From Candidatus Viadribacter manganicus (GTDB taxonomy: Bacteria > Pseudomonadota > Alphaproteobacteria > Caulobacterales > Aquidulcibacteraceae): DNA of 64,000 nucleotides. The translations under genes were made by a program, and so were the position numbers. The notes under the pieces were generated by a model. That model saw only the letters and a list, made by a program, of their open reading frames with translations. It did not search any database and was not told the origin of the DNA. Each line of letters opens with the position of its first letter. Positions within the stretch are counted from its first letter, which is position 1. The stretch spans positions 2,364,980 to 2,428,979 of the forward strand of contig NZ_CP013244.1 of assembly GCF_001679665.1 (NCBI RefSeq), given 5' to 3'. Of this stretch, positions 53,625 through 61,793 are shown in pieces.

Positions 53625-55328
53625 TTATTTCTTTTCCTTCAGCGCGGCGCCCAGGATGTCTCCCAGTGAGGCGCCCGAGTCCGACGAACCGAACTGCGCG
53701 ATAGCTTCCTTCTCGTCGGCCAATTCCATGGCCTTGATCGAGAGAGCGACCTTGCGGCTCGACTTGTCGAAGCCTGTCACCATCGCGTCGAGACGATCAC
53801 CGACCGAGAAGCGGTCGGCGCGTTGTTCTTGGCGATCGCGCGAGAGGTCCGACTTGCGGATGAAGGTGCGCAGCGCGTTGCCTTCGCCGAACGCCACTTC
53901 AATGCCGCCGGTCGCGACATCGACGACTTCCGCCGTGATGATCTGACCGCGCTTGAAGTCGGCATCGGCCATCGGGTCGCTGTCGACTTGCTTGATGCCG
54001 AGCGAGATGCGCTCTTTTTCGACGTCAACGTCGAGCACTTTGGCTTTCACCATGTCGCCCTTGTTGAAGCGTGCGAGAGCTTCTTCGCCTTGTGCGTCCC
54101 AAGCGATATCCGAAAGGTGGACCATGCCGTCCAGTTCGGCGGTGAGGCCAACGAACAGACCGAACTCGGTGATGTTCTTGATCTCGCCTTCGATGACCGA
54201 ACCAACGCCGTGTTCGGCGACGAACGCGTCCCACGGATTGTTCTGAACTTGCTTGATGCCGAGCGAGATACGGCGCTTTTCGCCGTCCACGTCCAGCACT
54301 TGCACGTCGACTTCCTGAGACGTGCTCAAAATCTTCGACGGATGCAGGTTCTTCTTGGTCCAGCTCATTTCGCTGACGTGCACCAGGCCTTCCACGCCAG
54401 GCTCGAGTTCAACGAAAGCGCCGTAGTCGGTGATGTTGGTGACGCGACCGGTGAACTTGCCGCCGGCCGGGTACTTCGCATCGACGCCGTCCCAAGGATC
54501 GCTCATCAGCTGCTTCATGCCGAGGCTGATGCGCTGGGTGTCTGGGTTGATCTTCACGATCTGGACTTTCACGGTATCGCCCACATTGAGCACTTGGCTC
54601 GGGTGGGAGACGCGCTTCCAGCTCATGTCGGTGACGTGCAACAGGCCGTCGATGCCGCCGAGATCAACGAACGCACCGTAATCAGTGATGTTCTTGACCA
54701 CACCTTCGCGGATTTCGCCTTCCTGCAATTGGCCGACGATTTCGGCGCGTTCCGAAGCGCGGCTCTCTTCGAGCACGGCGCGGCGCGACACGACGATGTT
54801 GCCGCGCTGACGGTCCATCTTCAGGATCGCGAACGGCTGCACGATGTTCATCAGCGGGCCGACGTCGCGGACCGGACGGATATCGACTTGCGAACCGGGC
54901 AAGAACGCGTTGGCGCCGCCGAGATCGACGGTGAAGCCGCCTTTCACGCGGCCGACGAGCGCGCCGTTGACTGCTTCTTGCGCAGCGAACGACTTTTCGA
55001 GACGCGTCCAGGCTTCTTCGCGACGCGCCTTTTCACGGCTGATGACGGCGTCGCCCAGCGCGTTTTCGATACGGTCGAGATAGACTTCGACGATATCGCC
55101 GGCCTTCGGTTGGCCAGCGCCGTCGTCGACGAGGAATTCACGAAGCGGGATGCGGCCTTCGGTCTTGAGGCCAATGTCGACAACGACGAAGTCGTGTTCG
55201 ATCGCAACCACGGTGGCCGGCATAACGCGGCCTTCGATCAGACCCTTTGAACCCAGGCTTTGGTCGAGCAGCGCGGCAAAATCATCGCGCGTGGGGTTCA
55301 TCGAGGGGTTTTGCGTTTCAGACGCCAT
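53625..55328 (-). CDS. rpsA: 30S ribosomal protein S1
   Basis: A 567-residue RNA-binding ribosomal protein required for initiation on most mRNAs. Six S1 domains follow one another; repeated blocks include VVDIGLKTEGRIPL, TDYGAFVDLGGIDGLLH, TDYGAFVELEPGVEGLVH and TEFGLFVGLTAELDGMVH. The ATG at 55328 is preferred over the upstream frame, whose sequence lies in the leader. The 188 bases to cmk hold the rpsA promoter region, with no feature I can define. Confidence 0.97.
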   Translation of the reverse strand: MASETQNPSMNPTRDDFAALLDQSLGSKGLIEGRVMPATVVAIEHDFVVVDIGLKTEGRIPLREFLVDDGAGQPKAGDIVEVYLDRIENALGDAVISREKARREEAWTRLEKSFAAQEAVNGALVGRVKGGFTVDLGGANAFLPGSQVDIRPVRDVGPLMNIVQPFAILKMDRQRGNIVVSRRAVLEESRASERAEIVGQLQEGEIREGVVKNITDYGAFVDLGGIDGLLHVTDMSWKRVSHPSQVLNVGDTVKVQIVKINPDTQRISLGMKQLMSDPWDGVDAKYPAGGKFTGRVTNITDYGAFVELEPGVEGLVHVSEMSWTKKNLHPSKILSTSQEVDVQVLDVDGEKRRISLGIKQVQNNPWDAFVAEHGVGSVIEGEIKNITEFGLFVGLTAELDGMVHLSDIAWDAQGEEALARFNKGDMVKAKVLDVDVEKERISLGIKQVDSDPMADADFKRGQIITAEVVDVATGGIEVAFGEGNALRTFIRKSDLSRDRQEQRADRFSVGDRLDAMVTGFDKSSRKVALSIKAMELADEKEAIAQFGSSDSGASLGDILGAALKEKK

Positions 55329-55516
55329 ACGTATTTCAACTCCAACATCGAAAAAGGGCCAACCGGTTGGTTCCGGCGGTCTCGGCCACACCATGCGGCC
55401 GTCCTTGGATTTGGCTTAGGTAACGCCAAGCGGCCCGGGATCGTCAGACCCTCGGGAACGCGGGGCACTCTATAGATAGGCACGCCCCGCCCAGCAAGCG
55501 AGGATCGGCCTTCTTT

Positions 55517-56152
55517 TCAGCTCTTACGTGCCGCTAACGCCGCATCGACGATGGCGTAGGCCGCCTGGGCCGCAGCCTTGATGGAGAGTGAGGTCGTATC
55601 CAGCAGGTGCGCATCGGCCGCCTGGTAGAGGGGAGAATCCTTGCGGGTCATGTCCCGTTCGTCCCGTTCGGCGATCTGCGCTTGCAATTCGTCAAAGCTG
55701 ATCTGCTCGCCGCGACCATGAAGTTCGGCCAGTCGCCGCCGGGTGCGTTCGGCCAACGATGCCGTCACGAAGAGCTTCACGTCGGCGTTTGGACAGATCA
55801 CCGTCCCGATGTCGCGCCCGTCCAAGACAGCGCCCACGGGATCGGCCGCGAATGCGATCTGGGCCCGCCGCAGCACTTCTCGAACATCTGGGATCACGGC
55901 GACCTTGGACGCCGCCAAGCCCGCAGCACTCGACCTAATCCGGTTTTCATCGATCGCGTTGAGATCGAGCTCTTCGGCCGCCCGAACCGCCGCGCACGCG
56001 TCACCGGGCTCGCCGCCAGCATCGAGCACGGCAAGGCCTACGGCGCGATAAAGCGAGCCCGTGTCGAGCCGCTTCAGCCCGTAATGGTCAGCCAAGTTCT
56101 TGGCGACGGTGCCTTTTCCCGAAGCTGTCGGTCCGTCGACGGCGATAATCAT
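55517..56152 (-). CDS. cmk: Cytidylate kinase
   Basis: A 211-residue enzyme that phosphorylates CMP and dCMP. The P-loop is DGPTASGKGTVAKNLA, then LDTGSLYRAVGL, the NMP-binding VLDGRDIGTVICP and RDERDMTRKDSPL. It precedes rpsA on the same strand as in many proteobacteria. The ATG at 56152 starts directly at the P-loop strand. It is divergent from a hybrid histidine kinase. Confidence 0.96.
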   Translation of the reverse strand: MIIAVDGPTASGKGTVAKNLADHYGLKRLDTGSLYRAVGLAVLDAGGEPGDACAAVRAAEELDLNAIDENRIRSSAAGLAASKVAVIPDVREVLRRAQIAFAADPVGAVLDGRDIGTVICPNADVKLFVTASLAERTRRRLAELHGRGEQISFDELQAQIAERDERDMTRKDSPLYQAADAHLLDTTSLSIKAAAQAAYAIVDAALAARKS

Positions 56153-56261
56153 GTGCGCTCTCTAGCAGACGCTTCGCTGCTGAACAGGGTTCCCAAAGCC
56201 TCTAGCGCAGAGCGAGAAGCGATTGCTACGGATTGCGCGTGGAGCAGGGCGGCAAAGAGTC

Positions 56262-58394
56262 ATGAGCGTTTCGAACGGTGAGCGTGCGCCGCCTAAGGCG
56301 CAGCCAAGCGCGCCGTCCTACGCTGACCTGCGCCGACGGGTTCTCCTCTTTGCGAGCCTGTTCTGCGTCTTTGTCTTGCTCGTCGCTTTCGCCGGCTTCG
56401 GCGTGTTGCGTCAGAGCGCCATTCAAGCAGCGGAAAAGCGCTCGCGCAGTTACAGCACAATCCTCAGCGCTCACCTCGACCGTACGATGAACGCGCTGGA
56501 ATCTCGGCTGACGCAGATCGGCGTGCAGAGCGACAGGCTAGGCGGTCCGGGCGGCAATGACGCGCGCTGGTTGCCAGTCCTGCAGGCTGCCCGCTCAGGC
56601 GCGAACACCGTCGTCTCACTTTCCGTGATCGATCGGGACGGCGTCATCCGCCATTCTACTTTGACCCCTCTTGTTGGGCGTGAGCGGCGCGAAGGCACGA
56701 TCTACCAGTCGCTCGACGCTTCCACCTCGCCTGAAATTCTTACCGAAACTCCATCCCCGTCGGAATTTCATGACGGGATGATCATGCCGTTTGCGCGCAG
56801 GCTGATCTCAAATGGTCGCGTCGTAGGAGCAGTCGTTGCCGCCTTCTCCGCAGAATCATTGCGTGACTTTTACGGCAGCATCGATGCCGAGGGCGGTCAG
56901 ATCCGGCTGCTGCATGAGAGCGGCGTCAGCCTGCTCGAAGAGCCACGCGTCGTAGGCCAGCGGATTTCGGTCGATCGCGTGCTGGAGTCTTATCGCGCCG
57001 GGAAGGCATCCGGCGGATTTATCGGTCTGCTCGGCGATGGACCGGTGATGATCACCTCCTACGCAGCGGTTCGCGACACAGGTCTGATCGTTGTGACATC
57101 GCTCAGTGAGCAGCAAGCTCTCTCTGCCTGGCGACAAGAGGTGCTGATTGGTGGCTTCATCCTTGTCGGCGTCTTGATCGCGTTTGGCTTGGCGGTTGCG
57201 CTTATGCTGCGTCAGCTGGAAGCGCGCGCTGTCGCTGAGACAGCCCTGCTTCAGCAACAACAGCGCTTCGCCGATGCCCAGCGCCTGGAATCGCTCGGTC
57301 AATTGACCGGCGGCGTCGCCCACGATTTCAACAACCTGCTGACGGTCATCATCAACGCCAGTGATTCGCTTCTTTCGCGAGTGTCCGAGGATTTGCGTCC
57401 GCGCGTCGACGCCATCCTTTATGCTGCTGACAATGCCGCCAATCTGATCAAGCAATTGCTCGCCTTTTCGCGCCGCCAGGCTCTGCAACTGGTGGCGGTG
57501 GACGTAAACGCCACCGTTGCGGCGATGGATGAAATGCTGCGCCGCTCACTCGGTGTTCGCGTCGAAACCGAGTTCGTGCTTGCGCCAAATCTTTGGCGTG
57601 CTCACGCCGATCGCGCTCAGGTCGAGAGTGCGCTGCTCAATCTCGGAATCAATGCGCGCGACGCTATGCCGGACGGTGGCAAGCTCACTATCGAAACGCA
57701 CAACGCCCACCTTGATGACCATTATGCGGCGCTCAACCCAGACGTAGCGCCGGGTGACTACGTTGCTCTCGCTGTTACCGACACCGGCTTTGGCATGACG
57801 CCAGACGTCCGGGAGCGCGCGCTAGAGCCATTCTTCACCACCAAGGAAGTGGGGAAGGGCTCCGGTCTCGGTCTCAGCATGGTCTATGGGTTTGCGCGCC
57901 AATCGAAGGGCCATGTCAAAATCTATAGCGAAGTCGGTCGCGGCACGACGGTGCGGCTCTACCTTCCTCGCGACCTGGCCGGGGTCGAAGCCCTTCCGGC
58001 GGCCGACAGCGGCGCCTTAGAAACCGGAACGGAGAGCATTCTTCTAGTCGAGGACGACGCGCAGGTTCGCATGCTGGCGACAGCTAGCCTGCGCGAGCGC
58101 GGCTATACGGTCATCGAGGCCACAAATGGCGCAGAGGCGATCAGCGTGCTCGATGGCGGCGAGCACATCGATCTCGTGCTGACCGACGTGGTCATGCCCG
58201 GCGCGCTCACCGGCAGAGAGGTCGCCGATCACGCACTGACCGCGAGGCCCGGCGTGAAGGTACTCTTTACCTCCGGCTATGCGGACGCTTCGGTGATGCG
58301 GAATGGTCTCATCGCCGCTGGCGCGAGGTTCCTCTCCAAGCCGTACCGCGGCGGCCAGCTTGCCGCGACCGTGCGCGCACTACTCGACGCCTGA
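56262..58394 (+). CDS. Hybrid sensor histidine kinase with Cache-like sensor and receiver
   Basis: A 710-residue membrane kinase. A helix near residues 30-50 and another near 300-320 flank a 240-residue periplasmic sensor of dCache type (SVIDRDGVIRHST, RLISNGRVVGAVVAAF). The HisKA box is LTGGVAHDFNNLLTVI; N, G1 (VTDTGFGM) and G2 (GSGLGLSMVYG) boxes follow. The C-terminal receiver has VEDDAQ, the phospho-Asp in VLTDVVMPG and SKPYRG. The ligand is unknown. Start 56262 gives 27 cytosolic residues before the first helix. Confidence 0.93.
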   Translation: MSVSNGERAPPKAQPSAPSYADLRRRVLLFASLFCVFVLLVAFAGFGVLRQSAIQAAEKRSRSYSTILSAHLDRTMNALESRLTQIGVQSDRLGGPGGNDARWLPVLQAARSGANTVVSLSVIDRDGVIRHSTLTPLVGRERREGTIYQSLDASTSPEILTETPSPSEFHDGMIMPFARRLISNGRVVGAVVAAFSAESLRDFYGSIDAEGGQIRLLHESGVSLLEEPRVVGQRISVDRVLESYRAGKASGGFIGLLGDGPVMITSYAAVRDTGLIVVTSLSEQQALSAWRQEVLIGGFILVGVLIAFGLAVALMLRQLEARAVAETALLQQQQRFADAQRLESLGQLTGGVAHDFNNLLTVIINASDSLLSRVSEDLRPRVDAILYAADNAANLIKQLLAFSRRQALQLVAVDVNATVAAMDEMLRRSLGVRVETEFVLAPNLWRAHADRAQVESALLNLGINARDAMPDGGKLTIETHNAHLDDHYAALNPDVAPGDYVALAVTDTGFGMTPDVRERALEPFFTTKEVGKGSGLGLSMVYGFARQSKGHVKIYSEVGRGTTVRLYLPRDLAGVEALPAADSGALETGTESILLVEDDAQVRMLATASLRERGYTVIEATNGAEAISVLDGGEHIDLVLTDVVMPGALTGREVADHALTARPGVKVLFTSGYADASVMRNGLIAAGARFLSKPYRGGQLAATVRALLDA

Positions 58395-58450
58395 CACTTT
58401 CCCCCGCGTGCATCTTGACATGGCGTCACCTTGGGCGCGGGATTCAATCG

Positions 58451-59953
58451 ATGAGCACCGAACATTTTGACGTCGTAGTTGTAGGCGCCGGCATATCAGG
58501 CATTGGCGCCGGCTACTTCCTGCAGCGTGACTGCCCAAACAAAAGCTACGTCATCCTCGAGAACCGCGCCGACATGGGCGGGACCTGGGATCTCTTTCGC
58601 TATCCTGGCATCCGGTCAGATAGCGACATGTTCACGCTCGGCTATTCATTCAAACCATGGACTGAAGAAAAGGCGATCGCTGACGGTCCGTCGATCCGGA
58701 AGTACGTGCACGAAACCGCGGCTCAGTACGGCATCGACAAGCACGTCCGCTATAAGCATCGCGTCGTCGGTGCGAGCTGGTCTTCCGCTGATCAACTTTG
58801 GACAGTGTCTGTCGAGCACGACGGCGTGCCCAAGCGCATCACCTGCAACTTCTTTCATATCTGCGCTGGCTACTACAATTACGAGGAGGGCTATCTGCCT
58901 CAATGGCAGGGCGTCGATTCCTTTAAAGGTCAGATCATCCATCCGCAGCACTGGCCGGAGGATCTGGATTATTCGGGTAAGCGCGTCGTCGTCATCGGTT
59001 CCGGCGCCACGGCCGTCACTCTCGTTCCATCGATGGTGGACAAAGCCGCGCACGTCACCATGCTCCAGCGCACGCCGACCTACATGGTCTCAATGCCCGC
59101 GCAGGATGCTCTGGCAAACTGGGGTCGCAAAAACTTGCCGCGTCAGTTCGCCTACGATCTCACGCGCTTTCGCAAAATTCTCTTCCAGCAAATCTTCTTC
59201 CGGCTCGCCCGCAATCGGCCCGCCAAGACACGTGAGCGTTTGCTTGGCCTCATTCGCGAGCAGCTCGGCCCCGATTACGACATGGAGACCCATTTCACGC
59301 CGCCCTACAATCCGTGGGAGCAGCGTCTCTGTCTCGTGCCGGACAACGACATGTTCCTGGCCATCAAGTCGGGCAAAGCGTCAGTTGCAACGGATCATAT
59401 CGAGCGGTTCACCGATAAGGGCTTGAAGCTCAAGTCCGGCAAGGAGCTCGAAGCCGACATCATCATCACCGCGACCGGCCTAAATCTTCGCATGCTCGGC
59501 GGCGCCGAGATTTCTGTCGATGGCAAAAAGGTCGAGATCGGCAAGAGCTATACTTACAAGGGCGCGATGCTCTCTGATGTCCCTAACCTCGCCTTCGTGT
59601 TTGGCTACACCAACGCCTCCTGGACGCTGCGCGCCGATCTCATCAACGAGTACGTGTGCCGCCTGATCAATTATCTCGATCTTTATAAGCTCGCTTCGGC
59701 AACGCCGCGCGTGGGTGAGGGGCCGCGCGAGGAAAAGCCATTTGCCGACTTCTCGTCCGGCTATTTCGCGCGCGCCGAGCATCTCTTGCCCAAGCAAATG
59801 ACCAAAGCGCCGTGGAAGCAGAACCAATCCTATGTCCATGACATGATGGACCTGCGCTTCGGCGGCTTAGAGGATGGAGTTCTCGAGTTCAAAAAGGCGG
59901 AGGCGCCTCGGGCTCAGCCCGCGACCACGCGCGAGGCCATTGCAGCGGAGTAG
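58451..59953 (+). CDS. Flavin-containing monooxygenase, Baeyer-Villiger type (EthA-like)
   Basis: A 500-residue FAD/NADPH enzyme. FAD motif VVGAGISGIGAGYFL at residues 10-24, the BVMO fingerprint FKGQIIHPQHWPED, and the NADPH motif VIGSGATAV are present. The GGTWDLFRYPGIRSDSDM block and the C-terminal half resemble EthA-type monooxygenases that oxidise ketones or activate thioamides. The natural substrate is unknown. The ATG at 58451 starts 8 residues before the FAD strand. It stands between the hybrid kinase and a DAACS transporter, all on the plus strand. Confidence 0.92.
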   Translation: MSTEHFDVVVVGAGISGIGAGYFLQRDCPNKSYVILENRADMGGTWDLFRYPGIRSDSDMFTLGYSFKPWTEEKAIADGPSIRKYVHETAAQYGIDKHVRYKHRVVGASWSSADQLWTVSVEHDGVPKRITCNFFHICAGYYNYEEGYLPQWQGVDSFKGQIIHPQHWPEDLDYSGKRVVVIGSGATAVTLVPSMVDKAAHVTMLQRTPTYMVSMPAQDALANWGRKNLPRQFAYDLTRFRKILFQQIFFRLARNRPAKTRERLLGLIREQLGPDYDMETHFTPPYNPWEQRLCLVPDNDMFLAIKSGKASVATDHIERFTDKGLKLKSGKELEADIIITATGLNLRMLGGAEISVDGKKVEIGKSYTYKGAMLSDVPNLAFVFGYTNASWTLRADLINEYVCRLINYLDLYKLASATPRVGEGPREEKPFADFSSGYFARAEHLLPKQMTKAPWKQNQSYVHDMMDLRFGGLEDGVLEFKKAEAPRAQPATTREAIAAE

Positions 59954-60007
59954 CGCTGCCGTGCAGCATCGGCTACGAGCGTCGATCTCGCTCTCCCGAG
60001 GTCACGC

Positions 60008-61267
60008 GTGAAGTTCATTTCCTTACTAGTGCTGGTGTCTCTCGTCGCCGGCCTGATCGCAGGCGCGCTGGTCCGCGCCAGCGGCGACCCCACCTTGCTC
60101 AGCATCAGCGGCATCATCGAGCCTTTCGGTGCGCTTTGGCTCAACACTCTGCGGATGACCGTCGTGCCATTGGTCGTCTCTTTGCTGATCACGGCAATTG
60201 CATCTGTCGCCGATACGGCCAAGACCGGTGGTCTCGTCGCTCGCGCCATTTTCCTCTTCACTGTGCTGCTGTTCTTCGCCGCGACCTACAGCGTCCTCGC
60301 AACAAATGGCTGGCTGGAAGTCTGGCCGCTGGATCGCGCTGCCGCCGACGCATTCATTGCCGGCGTTGGCGATCAGGCTGTGACGATCAGCGAGCCTCCG
60401 ACCTTCGCCTCGTGGCTCCAAGGTTTGGCGCCTTACAATCCGGTCAAAGCCGCGGCCGAAGATGGCATGCTGGCGCTCGTCGTGTTTTCGATTTTCTTTG
60501 GCTTTGCCGCCGCAACTCTAGCGCCGGACATGCGCGCGCAAATCGTGAGCTTCTTTCGCGCTGTTTCAGAAGCGATGATCAAGATCGTGCAATGGGTGTT
60601 GCTCGCCGGGCCCGTTGGCGTGTTCGCGCTCGCGCTGGGCGTCGGCCTGCACGCCGGATTTTCTGCCGCTGGCACCCTGGCGCAATACGTGGTCATCGTA
60701 TCGGGCGTCACTGCGGGTTCGACGTTGATCGCTTGGGTCATTGCCGTGACTTGGGGCGGACAAGCGATCTCTCGTTTCACGTCGGCCGCAACGCCTGTCT
60801 GGGCGATCGCCGCGTCGACGCAGTCCTCGTTGGCGTCGTTGCCGGCGATGTTGGACGCGGCATTGCGCGGGCTACAAATTGCCCCCCGTGTCGCCGATGT
60901 GATCCTCCCGCTTGCGGTCGCGATCTTCCGTTTCACCAGCCCGGTTGCAAATCTCGCCGTCTGCTTCTTCGTCGCACATCTCTACAATCTTGAACCAAGC
61001 TTGGTTCAGATCGTAAGCGCGGTGGTCGTGGCTTACGCCGTCAGCATCGCGGCCGTCGGCTTGCCCGGGCAAGTCTCGTTCATCGCTTCGATCGCGCCAA
61101 TTTGTTTGGCGCTGGGTGTGCCGACCGAAGTGCTAGGCATTCTGATCGCCGTTGAGGTCATCCCCGACATTTTCCGCACGCTCGGAAATGTCACCGGTGA
61201 TCTCGCTGCCACCTCCATCCTCGCGCGAAATCAGCCGCGCGAGGACGAAGGATCGCCGGCCCCTTAA
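60008..61267 (+). CDS. Dicarboxylate/amino acid:cation symporter (DAACS/GltP family)
   Basis: A 419-residue inner-membrane carrier with about eight helices and two re-entrant loops. The segments LRMTVVPLVVSLLITAI, ASTQSSLASLPAML (equivalent to the Ser-rich hairpin of GltPh) and GLPGQVSFIASIAPI match the family. It imports glutamate, aspartate or C4-dicarboxylates with protons or sodium. The start is GTG at 60008. It ends in a four-base overlap with the convergent secreted-protein gene. Confidence 0.91.
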   Translation: MKFISLLVLVSLVAGLIAGALVRASGDPTLLSISGIIEPFGALWLNTLRMTVVPLVVSLLITAIASVADTAKTGGLVARAIFLFTVLLFFAATYSVLATNGWLEVWPLDRAAADAFIAGVGDQAVTISEPPTFASWLQGLAPYNPVKAAAEDGMLALVVFSIFFGFAAATLAPDMRAQIVSFFRAVSEAMIKIVQWVLLAGPVGVFALALGVGLHAGFSAAGTLAQYVVIVSGVTAGSTLIAWVIAVTWGGQAISRFTSAATPVWAIAASTQSSLASLPAMLDAALRGLQIAPRVADVILPLAVAIFRFTSPVANLAVCFFVAHLYNLEPSLVQIVSAVVVAYAVSIAAVGLPGQVSFIASIAPICLALGVPTEVLGILIAVEVIPDIFRTLGNVTGDLAATSILARNQPREDEGSPAP

Positions 61268-61737
61268 CCTCGGAACTGAGCGCATGCGTCGGCGTAGTGG
61301 CCTTCGATCTGCTCAATTCTTTCGGCTGAGCTCATGGCGGCAGTTGCGTCCGACTGCGAGAAGATGGCTGCGTCGCCTTGCGCATTGATGCGCTCGCCGA
61401 TCGTGCGGCCGGCAATGCGGACTTCTTCCGGCATCAGCGCTTGAGCGACGCCCGCGGTGACACAGTCACAGAAGCCAGGTGACTCATATTGGTTGCACTG
61501 CGCGCGGTAGTAACGACGCGCGTCGCCCACGGCTTGATCACTCGCCAAGCTCCGCGCATCGTCGGTGTTGACCTCGCTTTGTGGTCCAAGGTTCCGCGCG
61601 TATGGGATTGGCGCCGAAGAATCCATCGGGGCGCCGCGCGCACCCTCCACAATCGGCTCATCCTTGACTTGGGCGTACGCAATGGCGCCGGCCGATACGC
61701 TAAGCGCCAGCACCGCCGCGACAACGAACTTTTTCAT
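61264..61737 (-). CDS. Small secreted protein of unknown function
   Basis: A 157-residue protein with a signal peptide (MKKFVVAAVLALSVSAGAIAYAQ). The mature part has four cysteines, in AQCNQYESPGFCDCVTAG and near DACAQF, suggesting disulfides or a metal site. The family was not recognised. It lies directly downstream of the TPR sensor-kinase gene with a 56-base gap that includes an AGGAGCAG ribosome-binding site, so it may be cotranscribed with it. Confidence 0.75.
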   Translation of the reverse strand: MKKFVVAAVLALSVSAGAIAYAQVKDEPIVEGARGAPMDSSAPIPYARNLGPQSEVNTDDARSLASDQAVGDARRYYRAQCNQYESPGFCDCVTAGVAQALMPEEVRIAGRTIGERINAQGDAAIFSQSDATAAMSSAERIEQIEGHYADACAQFRG

Positions 61738-61793
61738 CGAACTGCTCCTTTGTGCGCACCAACGCGCACGAGGGCAGGGAGTTCACTCGGAAC

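Noticed and set aside
53823..55250. A 475-residue open frame antisense to rpsA
   Set aside because: It mirrors the S1 repeats of rpsA, has no start signal, and codes for repetitive His/Asp-rich sequence; it is a codon-bias shadow.
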